DNA from: Paenibacillus_L residui
GTDB taxonomy: Bacteria > Bacillota > Bacilli > Paenibacillales > NBRC-103111
Assembly (NCBI RefSeq): GCF_042677205.1
Contig: NZ_JBHTIU010000027.1
Span: 284,849-348,848, forward strand
Length of the DNA stretch: 64,000 nt
Reading direction: 5' to 3'
Position 1 is the first letter of the stretch; every line of letters begins with the position of its first letter. Below are positions 52,471 to 61,080 of the stretch, piece after piece. Position numbers and translations under genes: made by a program. Below the pieces are notes generated by a model. That model was not told the origin of the DNA. It worked only from the letters and a program-made list of their open reading frames with translations, and made no database searches.

Positions 52471-54549
52471 TTATTCCGGCACTTCCTCTTTAAAATCACA
52501 TTGCACGCATTGGAGGTGCTGCCCGTTTTTTGTATTTTTTACAACGAGCATCGAGTCGCATTTCGGGCAATCGCGTCCCGCCGGCCGGTCCCAAGAGACG
52601 AAATCGCACTCCGGATACCGGTTGCAACCATAAAAAATCCGGCCTTTCTTGCTGCGTCTTTCTACGATGTGGCCTTCCTTGCATTTGGGGCAAACTACCC
52701 CGATGTCCTTGACGATCGGCTTCGTATTCCGGCACTCCGGAAATCCGGAGCAGGCGAGAAACTTGCCGAACCGCCCCATTTTGTATACTAACGGCTTGCC
52801 GCATTTTTCACAAATTTCATCCGAGACCTCGTCCTGAATCTCGACTTCCTTCATTTCCTCTTCGGCTACCTCCAGCCGCTTCTCGAAGGATTGGTAAAAT
52901 TCGTCCAGAACCTTAACCCAATCCTCCTTCCCTTCTTCCACGTGGTCCAGCTCTTCCTCCATATTGGCCGTAAATTCTACATCCAATATTTCCGGGAAAA
53001 ATTCCTCCATCAATTCAACGACCAATTCTCCCAGTTCTGTCGGAATGAACTTCTTGTCCTCGAGAGCTACATATCCTCTCTTCTGGATCGTTTCCAGTGT
53101 GGGGGCATAGGTGCTCGGACGCCCGATTCCCAACTCCTCCAGCGTCCTTACCAGCCGGGCTTCCGTATATCTAGGCGGCGGCTGCGTAAAATGCTGCTTC
53201 GGCTCGATTCCGACGCGTTCCACCACATCGTCCTTACGCAAAGGAGGCAGAAGCCGGTCTTCCTCTGTCGTCCCGTCGTCATTTCCTTCTACGTATACTT
53301 TCATGAAGCCCGGAAACTTCACTTTGGAGCCTACGGCGCGGAAAACCGCTTCGTTGGCTTGTATGTCCACAGTCATCGTATCCAATACGGCCGAGGTCAT
53401 CTGGCTGGCGACAAACCGTTCCCAAATTAATTTATATAGGCGGTATTGGTCCCGGCTCAAATAAGACTTGATTTCGTCCGGAGAACGAAGGACGGAGCTT
53501 GGACGAATCGCCTCATGCGCGTCCTGGGCGCCGCTGTTTTTCTTAGTATAATTGCGTGGGCTTTCCGGAGCGTAAGCATCGCCGAACTTCCCCTGAATAT
53601 ATTCCTTAGCTTCTTCCTGGGCTACCGGGGATATCCGTGTGGAGTCCGTACGCATATACGTAATCAGACCGACCGTTCCTTCCTTGCCCAGCTCAATCCC
53701 TTCATATAGCTGCTGCGCGACGGACATCGTCTTGGCCGCCCGGAAATTCAGCTTGCGGGCCGCTTCCTGCTGGAGTGTACTTGTAATAAAAGGGGCGGAA
53801 GGATGGCGCTGACGCTCCCTCTCCTTAACCTCCTTAATAACGAAGCTGGACTCCTCAATCATCTTCAGAATCCGGTTGACCTCTTCTTCGTTGCCAAGCT
53901 CCAGCTTTTCTCCGCCTATCCCGTAAAATTTCGCTTCGAAGGACTGCTTGCCGGCTTGCAGCATGGCCGTGATCGACCAATACTCCTCCGGAATGAACTC
54001 TCTAATCTCATTCTCCCGGTCATTGATCAACTTGACGGCTACCGATTGAACCCTGCCGGCCGACAATCCCTTCTTGACCTTCTTCCATAGAAGCGGGCTG
54101 ATTTTATAACCGACCAGGCGGTCAAGAATTCTTCTCGCTTGCTGGGCATTCACCAGGTCTTTATTGATCGGGCGCGGTGATTTGAAGGCATCTTTAACCG
54201 CTTGCTTCGTAATTTCGTTGAACACGACGCGGCACGGCTCGTTATCCGTTAACTCCAGATAATGCGCCAGATGCCAGGCAATCGCTTCCCCTTCCCGGTC
54301 AGGGTCCGCCGCCAGATAAATTTTCTTAACCTTCTTGCTGGCGTCCTTCAATTCCTTCAGCACGGAGCCCTTGCCGCGGATCGTTATATATTTCGGTTCA
54401 AAATTACGCTTGACTTCTACTCCGATCTGACTTTTGGGAAGATCACGGATATGGCCCATAGATGCTTTGACAATATATTTGCTGCCTAAATATTTACTGA
54501 TCGTTTTCGCTTTTGCCGGTGATTCGACGATAACTAACGAATCTGCCAT
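52471..54549 (-). CDS. topA: DNA topoisomerase I (type IA)
   Basis: Relaxes negative supercoils. The 692-residue product has the TOPRIM domain at the N-terminus (LVIVESPAKAKTISKYLG; LAADPDREGEAIAWHL), the catalytic Tyr in GLITYMRTDSTRIS (about 296) and three C-terminal zinc-ribbon modules (CEKCGKPL...CSGFPEC, CPKCKEGH...CNRYPEC and CPKCDSML...CVQC). ATG at 54549 is 9 nt after GGAGG. Confidence 0.97.
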   Translation of the reverse strand: MADSLVIVESPAKAKTISKYLGSKYIVKASMGHIRDLPKSQIGVEVKRNFEPKYITIRGKGSVLKELKDASKKVKKIYLAADPDREGEAIAWHLAHYLELTDNEPCRVVFNEITKQAVKDAFKSPRPINKDLVNAQQARRILDRLVGYKISPLLWKKVKKGLSAGRVQSVAVKLINDRENEIREFIPEEYWSITAMLQAGKQSFEAKFYGIGGEKLELGNEEEVNRILKMIEESSFVIKEVKERERQRHPSAPFITSTLQQEAARKLNFRAAKTMSVAQQLYEGIELGKEGTVGLITYMRTDSTRISPVAQEEAKEYIQGKFGDAYAPESPRNYTKKNSGAQDAHEAIRPSSVLRSPDEIKSYLSRDQYRLYKLIWERFVASQMTSAVLDTMTVDIQANEAVFRAVGSKVKFPGFMKVYVEGNDDGTTEEDRLLPPLRKDDVVERVGIEPKQHFTQPPPRYTEARLVRTLEELGIGRPSTYAPTLETIQKRGYVALEDKKFIPTELGELVVELMEEFFPEILDVEFTANMEEELDHVEEGKEDWVKVLDEFYQSFEKRLEVAEEEMKEVEIQDEVSDEICEKCGKPLVYKMGRFGKFLACSGFPECRNTKPIVKDIGVVCPKCKEGHIVERRSKKGRIFYGCNRYPECDFVSWDRPAGRDCPKCDSMLVVKNTKNGQHLQCVQCDFKEEVPE

Positions 54550-54625
54550 GCGCATCTTCCTCCCCTCTGTAAACAGGTTTATTATATGTGCTTTATCTCT
54601 TGCAGGCAATCTGATGATCTTGCCG

Positions 54626-55723
54626 CTATATTAATACATACGCCGAGCCTGCATGCTGTGCAATCTTTTTTTTCATTAGTAAAGATAACAGAATTGTATG
54701 CAAATGTCCAAAATTTGTTTCGCTTTGCTCCAAAAGATAGTCAATCGTCGTCGGTTCGAACGAAATGAGCCCAAGGATTCGCCGCTCTTCCTTCGTCAGC
54801 TCCGGTTCGGGTTTAGGAGAATCCGCAGGATGCAAAACGTTCTTTATATTGAAAAAGCCCTTATATTCTTCGAGCACATCATTCGCGCAAACGACCATCT
54901 TGGCCCGGGTTTGAAGAAGCTCGTTGGTGCCCCGGCTCTTGGGAGAGAAGATCGGACCGGGAACGGCAAACAAATCCCTGGACTCGTCCAAAGCCATATC
55001 GGCCGTAATCAACGATCCGCTATTCTGAGCCGCCTCTACTACTAGAGTGCCCAAACTTATGCCGGCAATTACCCGATTGCGCAGCGGAAATAATCCGGGA
55101 TGATGGATGATGCCCGGGAAATACTCGGACAGCACGACCCCCTCTTCCTCTATTCTCTTGAACAATTTAAGATTTTCAGGGGGATAAACCCGGTCAATGG
55201 AGGTGCCCAGGATGGCGATCGTCTTAGCCTTGCCTTCCAACGCCCCGAGGTGGGCCGCGCTGTCGATTCCTCTGGCCAGTCCGCTGACAATGCTCAATCC
55301 CGCTTCGGACAAATGATAAGCCAGCTCGGTTGCTGCCCTTCTACCGTACGCGGTCGGAGTGCGGCTGCCTACAATCGCCAGGGAATGATGATTCTCCAGC
55401 AGCTTCAAATTTCCTTTGGCATACAGCACCCAGGGCGGGCGTGAACTATGCCTCAGCCTGTATGGATAAGCTTCATCATATAATGTCAATACATGTATGT
55501 TCTCCTTGCGGTACCACTCCAGTCTGGACGCTAGCCGCTCCTGAGTCAAGCCCCTCCTTATACTCTCTACCCGATCCCTGCGAATTCCGGCCTCCCTCCA
55601 CTCCATATCTCCCCATTCCAGCAGCTCCACCAAATTTTGGGTTTTAATAATCAGTTTTTCGATCGTTTCCCAACCGATTCCTTTCAGTTCATGAAGCCCT
55701 AACAAGATTGATTTATTATCCAA
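54626..55723 (-). CDS. dprA: DNA-processing protein DprA (Smf)
   Basis: DprA loads RecA on incoming single-stranded DNA in transformation. The 365-residue product has a SAM-like N-terminal domain, the Rossmann-type core with SLAIVGSRTPTAYGRRAA, VSGLARGIDSAAHLGALEG and RNRVIAGISLGTLVVEAAQNSGSL, and a C-terminal winged-helix domain. TTG at 55723 has AAGGAGG 8 nt upstream; the longer reading at 55762 overlaps the sucD terminator. Confidence 0.95.
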   Translation of the reverse strand: MDNKSILLGLHELKGIGWETIEKLIIKTQNLVELLEWGDMEWREAGIRRDRVESIRRGLTQERLASRLEWYRKENIHVLTLYDEAYPYRLRHSSRPPWVLYAKGNLKLLENHHSLAIVGSRTPTAYGRRAATELAYHLSEAGLSIVSGLARGIDSAAHLGALEGKAKTIAILGTSIDRVYPPENLKLFKRIEEEGVVLSEYFPGIIHHPGLFPLRNRVIAGISLGTLVVEAAQNSGSLITADMALDESRDLFAVPGPIFSPKSRGTNELLQTRAKMVVCANDVLEEYKGFFNIKNVLHPADSPKPEPELTKEERRILGLISFEPTTIDYLLEQSETNFGHLHTILLSLLMKKKIAQHAGSAYVLI

Positions 55724-55751
55724 TGCCGGTTCCTCCTTGTGCTTAAAAATG

Positions 55752-55797
55752 AAAAAAAGCAACCCGTCAAATCCATATAGGAAATGAAAGGTTGCTT
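55752..55797 (-). terminator. Intrinsic terminator downstream of sucCD
   Basis: On the minus strand AAGCAACC and GGTTGCTT pair around a ~30-nt loop, followed by a seven-T run. It lies ~30 nt after sucD and before dprA. Confidence 0.8.
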
Positions 55798-55826
55798 ACC
55801 TTCATAATTATTTATTCAGTTAGCTA

Positions 55827-56759
55827 TTATTTTTTGGTGATGCATTTCTCCAGCAGTCCCTTTTCCTCCAGGACGCTCACCAGTGTGGATCCCATCTCCG
55901 CAGGAGTAGGAGCCACTTTAATTCCGCAGCTTTCCAGAGTAGCCACTTTCTCGGCGGCCGTTCCCTTGCCTCCGGAAATAATAGCGCCGGCATGACCCAT
56001 CCGCTTGCCTTCCGGAGCGGTCTTACCGCCGATAAATCCGACAACGGGCTTCGTCATATTCTCTTTGATCCACTCGGCCGCTTCTTCTTCCGCCGTTCCG
56101 CCGATCTCACCGATCATGATGACGGCATAAGTGTCCGGATCTTCGTTAAATCTCTTAAGAACGTCGATAAATTCCGAGCCTTTAACCGGATCTCCGCCGA
56201 TCCCTACGGCAGAGGACTGGCCGATGCCGCGGGTAGTTAACTGATGAACGGCTTCGTAGGTGAGCGTTCCGCTGCGGGAAACGACTCCGACATGGCCTGG
56301 AGTATGGATATATCCCGGCATAATGCCGATTTTGCATTCACCCGGAGTAATGACGCCGGGGCAGTTAGGACCGATCAGCACGGTACGCTTGCCTTCCATG
56401 TATCTCTTGACTTTAACCATGTCGAGCACGGGAATTCCTTCAGTGATGCAGATAACGAGATCCAGATCCGCGTCGACGGCCTCCATGATCGAATCCGCCG
56501 CGAAAGCCGGAGGAACATAAATAACGGATGTATTGGCTCCGGTAGCTTCTACCGCTTCACGCACCGTGTTGAACACGGGGAGCTTGACCGTGCTGCCGTT
56601 CTCCAGCTCAAACTCTACTTCCGTACCGCCCTTGCCGGGAGTAGTCCCTCCCACTACTTGAGTTCCGTAGTCAAGCGCGCCTTTGGTATGATATCTACCC
56701 TGGGAACCGGTAATCCCTTGAGTAATGACCTTTGTGTTTTTATTAACTAAAATACTCAC
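55827..56759 (-). CDS. sucD: Succinyl-CoA ligase (ADP-forming) alpha subunit
   Basis: With SucC it converts succinyl-CoA to succinate in the TCA cycle. The 310-residue product has the CoA-binding Rossmann part TQGITGSQGRYHTKGAL, the motif GPNCPGVITPGECKIGIMPG and the phosphorylated His in KRMGHAGAIISGGKGTA. Confidence 0.97.
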   Translation of the reverse strand: MSILVNKNTKVITQGITGSQGRYHTKGALDYGTQVVGGTTPGKGGTEVEFELENGSTVKLPVFNTVREAVEATGANTSVIYVPPAFAADSIMEAVDADLDLVICITEGIPVLDMVKVKRYMEGKRTVLIGPNCPGVITPGECKIGIMPGYIHTPGHVGVVSRSGTLTYEAVHQLTTRGIGQSSAVGIGGDPVKGSEFIDVLKRFNEDPDTYAVIMIGEIGGTAEEEAAEWIKENMTKPVVGFIGGKTAPEGKRMGHAGAIISGGKGTAAEKVATLESCGIKVAPTPAEMGSTLVSVLEEKGLLEKCITKK

Positions 56760-56811
56760 GTCGCTTCACATCCTTTACTTTTTTCCGTTCATTTTATATA
56801 AGGGGTGCTGC

Positions 56812-57978
56812 TTACAGATTTTTGACTTGCTCTACGATCTTCTGAGCGCCGTCGGCCATCGAGTCTGCAGCGATAATATTCAAGCCGGATTCGTTCAGAA
56901 GCTTCTTCCCGAGCTCCACATTGGTTCCTTCCAAGCGCACGACAAGAGGACGGTCCAAACCTACCTGCTTGGCCGCTTCTACAACTCCCTCGGCGATTAC
57001 ATCACAGCGCATGATGCCGCCAAAAATGTTAACGAAGATCCCTTTGACCTTCTCATCGGACAGGATGATCTTGAACGCTTCGGTTACTTTCTCCGTGGTG
57101 GCGCCGCCCCCTACATCGAGGAAGTTGGCCGGTTCTCCGCCGTAATATTTGATGATATCCATCGTCGCCATAGCCAGGCCGGCTCCGTTAACCATACATC
57201 CGATGTTTCCGTCCAGAGCGATGTAGCTCAGGTCGAATTTGGAGGCTTCGATTTCCTTCGGATCTTCTTCTTCCAAATCGCGAAGCTCCAGGATGTCTTT
57301 ATGACGATACAATGCGTTGGAGTCGAAGTTCAGCTTGGCATCCAGCGCCATAACGTTTCCGTCTCCGGTTACGACGAGCGGGTTGATTTCCGCAATGGAG
57401 CAGTCCTTATCTACAAATGCCGTATACAACGCCATCATGAATTTAACGGCCTTGTTAACCAGTTCGTTCGGAATATTGATCGCGAATGCCAGTCTGCGAG
57501 CCTGGAACGGCTGCAATCCGATAACCGGATCGATCACTTCCTTGAATATTTTCTCCGGAGTTCTGGCGGCCACCTCTTCAATCTCCATGCCGCCTTCTTC
57601 CGATGCCATCATGACGACCCGGCCGGTGCCGCGGTCTACAACTACGCCTACGTAGTATTCTTTCTTAATATCGCAACCCTGCTCAATCAGCAGGCGTTTA
57701 ACCTCTTTACCTTCCGGACCGGTCTGGTGGGTGACGAGAATTTTACCGAGAATTTCGTCAGCATATGTACGTACTTCGTCCAGATTTTTGGCTACCTTGA
57801 CTCCGCCGGCCTTCCCTCTTCCGCCAGCATGGATTTGGGCTTTGACAACCACAACAGGGGTTCCCAGCTGCTTGGCAGCTTCAACCGCTTCATCCACGGA
57901 AAAAGCGACTCTTCCTTCCGGAACGGTCACTCCATATTGTCTCAGGACTTCTTTGCCTTGATACTCATGGATATTCAT
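56812..57978 (-). CDS. sucC: Succinyl-CoA ligase (ADP-forming) beta subunit
   Basis: The 388-residue product has the ATP-grasp fold: MNIHEYQGKEVLRQYGVTVP, KAQIHAGGRGKAGGVKVAKN, IDVVGGGATTEKVTEAFKII-like (FLDVGGGATTEKVTEAF) and FVNIFGGIMRCDVIAEG. AGGAGG precedes the ATG. First gene of sucCD, behind its own promoter and a direct repeat. Confidence 0.97.
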   Translation of the reverse strand: MNIHEYQGKEVLRQYGVTVPEGRVAFSVDEAVEAAKQLGTPVVVVKAQIHAGGRGKAGGVKVAKNLDEVRTYADEILGKILVTHQTGPEGKEVKRLLIEQGCDIKKEYYVGVVVDRGTGRVVMMASEEGGMEIEEVAARTPEKIFKEVIDPVIGLQPFQARRLAFAINIPNELVNKAVKFMMALYTAFVDKDCSIAEINPLVVTGDGNVMALDAKLNFDSNALYRHKDILELRDLEEEDPKEIEASKFDLSYIALDGNIGCMVNGAGLAMATMDIIKYYGGEPANFLDVGGGATTEKVTEAFKIILSDEKVKGIFVNIFGGIMRCDVIAEGVVEAAKQVGLDRPLVVRLEGTNVELGKKLLNESGLNIIAADSMADGAQKIVEQVKNL

Positions 57979-58010
57979 TCTTACTTCCTCCTATCAGTGT
58001 CTTCAATGGC

Positions 58011-58035
58011 GCTTCGAAACCAAGCTTCGAAACCA
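58011..58035. repeat. 12-bp direct repeat in the sucC leader (operator candidate)
   Basis: GCTTCGAAACCA occurs twice (58011-58022 and 58024-58035), one base apart, thus 13-bp spacing. Each has the palindromic core TTCGAA. It lies about 18-42 nt downstream of the predicted sucC transcription start. Confidence 0.6.
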
Positions 58036-58059
58036 ATGGATTTCAGCCAACTAAAATAG

Positions 58060-58089
58060 ATATTATCAGAACGAAAAAAATCTATTCAA
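58060..58089 (-). promoter_or_regulatory. Sigma-A type promoter for sucCD
   Basis: On the minus strand: -35 TTGAAT (58084-58089), 18-nt spacer that contains a T-run, -10 TAATAT (58060-58065). A second -10-like TACAAT with TGG before it lies farther upstream (about 58125). Confidence 0.55.
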
Positions 58090-58333
58090 TCGGCAGTATC
58101 GCACCGCTCGACAAGCCCTATCTATTGTACCACTTTTTTTCGCTAGTTTCCTCTACTTTTCTTAATTATTTAACATTAATTTCTCATATGCTTCCTGATA
58201 TTGGTGAAAGGTGGCGATTTTTCTAATTGCTCGGGAAATAGGAATACCGCATGCCGGCGAAGGAAACTGCCCGCAAGCTCCCCTTACGCGAATGGAGCCG
58301 CCGAACCGCATGGAAATGGCCCGACGGCGTAAC
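58090..58333. other. Non-coding interval upstream of sucC
   Basis: Between the sucC promoter and the terminator of the zinc-ribbon gene I see no convincing gene. A 66-codon minus-strand reading (58162-58362) has no ribosome site, overlaps the terminator and has no recognisable domain. Confidence 0.55.
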
Positions 58334-58367
58334 AAAAAGAGCGCCGCTTTCCGGGAAAGCAAGCGCT
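58334..58367 (-). terminator. Intrinsic terminator downstream of the zinc-ribbon gene
   Basis: On the minus strand AGCGCTTGCTTTCC pairs with GGAAAGCGGCGCT (two mismatched bases inside), followed by CTTTTTG. It lies ~10 nt after the stop of the gene at 58377-58637. Confidence 0.75.
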
Positions 58368-58376
58368 GGTCCTACA

Positions 58377-58637
58377 TTAACTATAAGTAGGCTGGATGGA
58401 GACGGCTGACCTCGGCTCTCTCTCCGCCTGCTTCACGAATCTCATTTCATTCCCCGAGAAATGGCAAACCAGGCATTGAATTTCCGGCTCCTCCGGTTGA
58501 AGCGGCGCTTCCTCCGCCATTTCCGTAACTTCCCCGGTAACGGCATCCTTGATAAAGGACTGTGTGTATCTCGTAATCACGCTGAATTTAACCCGGTTCG
58601 AGCGGCAATTCGGGCAGAAATACGGTTTGTTTTCCAT
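58377..58637 (-). CDS. Small zinc-ribbon protein of unknown function
   Basis: The 86-residue product has two Cys pairs, YFCPNC (about 6-11) and CLVC (about 55-58), that could bind one zinc ion, with an acidic loop in between and a basic tail. GAGGTGATT precedes the ATG. It is single-gene (own terminator) and divergent from comM. I know no function; zinc ribbons of this size often bind nucleic acid or protein. Confidence 0.75.
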   Translation of the reverse strand: MENKPYFCPNCRSNRVKFSVITRYTQSFIKDAVTGEVTEMAEEAPLQPEEPEIQCLVCHFSGNEMRFVKQAEREPRSAVSIQPTYS

Positions 58638-58720
58638 AGTCCAATCACCTCACGAGTAGTATGACTCATTTTTTCTAAAATTATGAAACAGAGGCAGGAT
58701 TTTTCCCGCGGATGTAGAAT

Positions 58721-58729
58721 GTTATAATG
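58721..58729 (+). promoter_or_regulatory. Extended -10 promoter for comM
   Basis: TGTTATAAT on the plus strand, a perfect TATAAT with the extended TG. The -35 region is poor (TTTTTC at 17 nt), as tolerated by extended -10 promoters. It lies ~160 bp before the comM start. Confidence 0.5.
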
Positions 58730-58891
58730 GTGAAGAGCTTATCAGTGATGACGCGTTATCGGCATGGAAGTCTTATGCGGAATAATATAATTATATATTG
58801 GTTATAAGGAAGCACCTTTTTCCAATAGGGGATTAACGGGAGCAATAGTTACGGATTCCCCTCTTCTATCATGGAAGGAGTGTGCTTATTT

Positions 58892-60460
58892 ATGTTTGGC
58901 AAAGTTCGCAGCGCTTGCGTTAACGGCATTGAAGGAAAATTGATTGAAGTGGAAATCGACATCAGCAGCGGATTGCCCCAGGTCAGTCTCGTCGGCCTGC
59001 CAGATGCTGCGGTCAAGGAATCCGCCGAGCGGGTCCGCGCCGCGGTTAAAAACTGCGGCTTCAAGTTCCCGATGGAGCGGATTACGATCAATCTCGCCCC
59101 CGCCGATCTTCGTAAAGAGGGAGCGTCCTTCGACCTGGCCATCGCCGTCTGCCTGCTGCTGACCAGCGGACAACTGACGGGGGAACCGTGGAGCGAAGCC
59201 CTGATCATCGGGGAGCTGGCTTTGGACGGCAGCGTGCGTCCGGTCCCCGGTGTGCTCTCGATGGTTCATCATGCCCGCACCATGGGGATTCCCAAGATCG
59301 TCGTCCCTCTGCAAAATGCCAAAGAAGCCATGCTGGTCGAAGGAATGGATGTCTATGCCGTCGCCCATTTACGAGATGTAACGCAGATCGGACAGCATTT
59401 GATTAATGACGTTAATCATTTATATCATTTACTAAATAAACCGGGGAGCGATTCGCCGCCGACCGAATCTGACTCCGCCGATACAGGGGCAGGGCTGGAT
59501 TATGCCGATGTGACCGGACAGCAGCACGTCAAACGGGCTCTCGTCATCGCCGCGGCAGGCATGCATAACATTATGCTGATCGGACCTCCGGGCACCGGGA
59601 AGACGATGCTGGTCCGCAGACTGCCTACCATTATGCCGGATATGGAGGAGAACGAGGCGTTGGAGGTGACGAAAATCTACAGCGTCTCGGGCCAGCTGCG
59701 CGGAAGGGCTCAATTGATGACGTCCCGCCCCTTCCGTTCTCCCCACCATACGATCTCTGCGGGAGGGATGGCCGGTGGAGGGACGATACCGAAGCCCGGA
59801 GAGGTCAGCCTGGCTCATCGCGGCATTTTGTTTCTCGATGAGTTTCCCGAATTTTCCCGAAATGCGCTCGAGGTGCTCAGGCAGCCGCTCGAGGACAATC
59901 AGGTGACGATTAGCCGGGCCCGGGCCGTCTACACGTTCCCCGCCAATTTTATGCTGGCGGCATCGATGAACCCATGCCCTTGCGGATTTTTCGGAGCCGA
60001 AACCGTCACCTCTCCATGCACCTGCTCACCGCTCAAAATCAATCAGTACCGGTCCCGCATTTCCGGACCGCTGCTGGATCGCATTGACCTGCACGTGGAG
60101 GTGCCGCGTATGGAATACCGACTGTTCGGACAGGAGGCTTCATCGTTGTCCTCCGCCGAGATGAAGGAGTCGGTCATCAGGGCCCAGTCGATTCAACAGG
60201 CGAGATACCGGGGGACGGGAATCCGCTTTAACGGTGAGCTGGCAGGCAAGCTGCTGCGCCGTCACGCCCGGCTCAAGCCCGAGGCCGATCAGCTCCTTCA
60301 CAGCACCTTCGATACGCTAGCCTTAAGTGCCCGGGCTTATGACCGGATCCTGAAGCTGGCCCGCACGATTGCGGATTTGGAAGGCTCTCGCGATATCGAG
60401 ATCGCCCATCTGGCTGAAGCGATTCAATATCGCACCTTGGACCGGAAGACGTTTCAGTAA
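58892..60460 (+). CDS. comM: YifB/ComM family Mg-chelatase-like AAA+ ATPase
   Basis: ComM-type helicases aid branch migration in natural transformation where studied; in Firmicutes the role is less known. The 522-residue product has an N-terminal Lon-protease-like domain (GIEGKLIEVEIDISSGLPQVSLVGLPD; PADLRKEGASFDLAIAV), the AAA+ core with Walker A LIGPPGTGKTMLVRRLPT (about 229-246) and Walker B GILFLDEFPEFSRNALE, a Cys cluster NPCPCGFFG...PCTC and the C-terminal Mg-chelatase-type domain. ATG at 58892 follows AAGGAG by 11 nt. One of only two plus-strand genes here. Confidence 0.94.
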   Translation: MFGKVRSACVNGIEGKLIEVEIDISSGLPQVSLVGLPDAAVKESAERVRAAVKNCGFKFPMERITINLAPADLRKEGASFDLAIAVCLLLTSGQLTGEPWSEALIIGELALDGSVRPVPGVLSMVHHARTMGIPKIVVPLQNAKEAMLVEGMDVYAVAHLRDVTQIGQHLINDVNHLYHLLNKPGSDSPPTESDSADTGAGLDYADVTGQQHVKRALVIAAAGMHNIMLIGPPGTGKTMLVRRLPTIMPDMEENEALEVTKIYSVSGQLRGRAQLMTSRPFRSPHHTISAGGMAGGGTIPKPGEVSLAHRGILFLDEFPEFSRNALEVLRQPLEDNQVTISRARAVYTFPANFMLAASMNPCPCGFFGAETVTSPCTCSPLKINQYRSRISGPLLDRIDLHVEVPRMEYRLFGQEASSLSSAEMKESVIRAQSIQQARYRGTGIRFNGELAGKLLRRHARLKPEADQLLHSTFDTLALSARAYDRILKLARTIADLEGSRDIEIAHLAEAIQYRTLDRKTFQ

Positions 60461-60513
60461 TCGCATATTTCTATTGACTAGCTACAATTCACTTGAATTA
60501 GCTACACAAAAGA

Positions 60514-60728
60514 GGCTGTCGATTAATGGTGTATAACTGAGATCATACCGGAAGGGGCCTTTCGGCAGAGTTACGGACTCAGATTGGCTGTTGATTTTTG
60601 GTGTAGAACTGTGATCATACCAGAAGGGTCTTTCGGCAAAGTTACGGACTCAGATTGGCTGTTGATTTTTGGTGTAGAACTGAGATCATACCAGAAGGGG
60701 CCTTTCGGCAAAGTTACGGACTCAGATT
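60514..60728. repeat. Three tandem ~72-bp units within element copy B
   Basis: Units 60514-60585, 60586-60656 and 60657-60728 each run from GGCTGT through GATCATACC and GGGCCTTTCGGC or a close variant to ACGGACTCAGATT. A fourth unit start (60729) leads into the full-length body shared with copy A. Units 2 and 3 are almost identical, which points to recent expansion. Confidence 0.85.
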
Positions 60729-61080
60729 GGCTGTTGATTTTTGGTGTACAACTAAGATCATGTGAGAAATCTGCACGGTTTGGTTATAACGGACCCAAGA
60801 GACCTTAATCGCTCCGGAAGGGCCTTTCGATAACTTTAACGGACTGAGACGACTCTATTCCCAAGAAACGAACGCAAATGTAGGACAATTCTATGAAATA
60901 AGCGCATCTATGTCCGTCTCAAAAAACCGCCCTTTTTAACGAAATAGGGTCTCTCAGGTCCGTTACATTTTCGCTGTTATCCATTTCCAGTTTCATTGAT
61001 GCTACACCAATTCGCTTTTCACTAGTACAATAATCATCCTCGGTCCTATCCCTTCGCCTTTGCTACAATTAATCGACAGC
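60515..61080. repeat. Terminal-inverted-repeat intergenic element, copy B
   Basis: Bounded by the perfect 13-bp inverted repeat GCTGTCGATTAAT (60515-60527) / ATTAATCGACAGC (61068-61080). The part 60729-60985 matches copy A (9182-9460) closely, including the inner inverted pair TATAACGGACC (60785-60795) / GGTCCGTTACA (60957-60967). The 5' end is enlarged by the tandem units and the 3' ~85 bp differs from copy A. It lies between the convergent 3' ends of comM and the gene at 61546. Confidence 0.75.

Noticed and set aside
56725..58059. 444-codon plus-strand open frame opposite sucC/sucD
   Set aside because: It lies fully antisense to two strongly conserved genes, has no ribosome site and a protein without recognisable domains; it results from the codon bias of the sucC strand.
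58162..58362. 66-codon minus-strand frame between sucC and the zinc-ribbon gene
   Set aside because: It overlaps the terminator at 58334-58367, has no ribosome site and no recognisable domain.
58293..58390. 32-codon plus-strand basic peptide frame (MEPPNRMEMARRRNKKSA...)
   Set aside because: It coincides with the terminator hairpin and the 3' end of the zinc-ribbon gene and lacks a ribosome site; the basic composition is a by-product of the hairpin.
60584..60808. 74-codon plus-strand frame whose end (RSCEKSARFGYNGP) is also found in a frame ending near 9261
   Set aside because: At first it looked like a small conserved protein family. The shared residues are only the translation of the DNA repeat body; the frames start at different places, have no ribosome site and contain the 72-bp tandem units.
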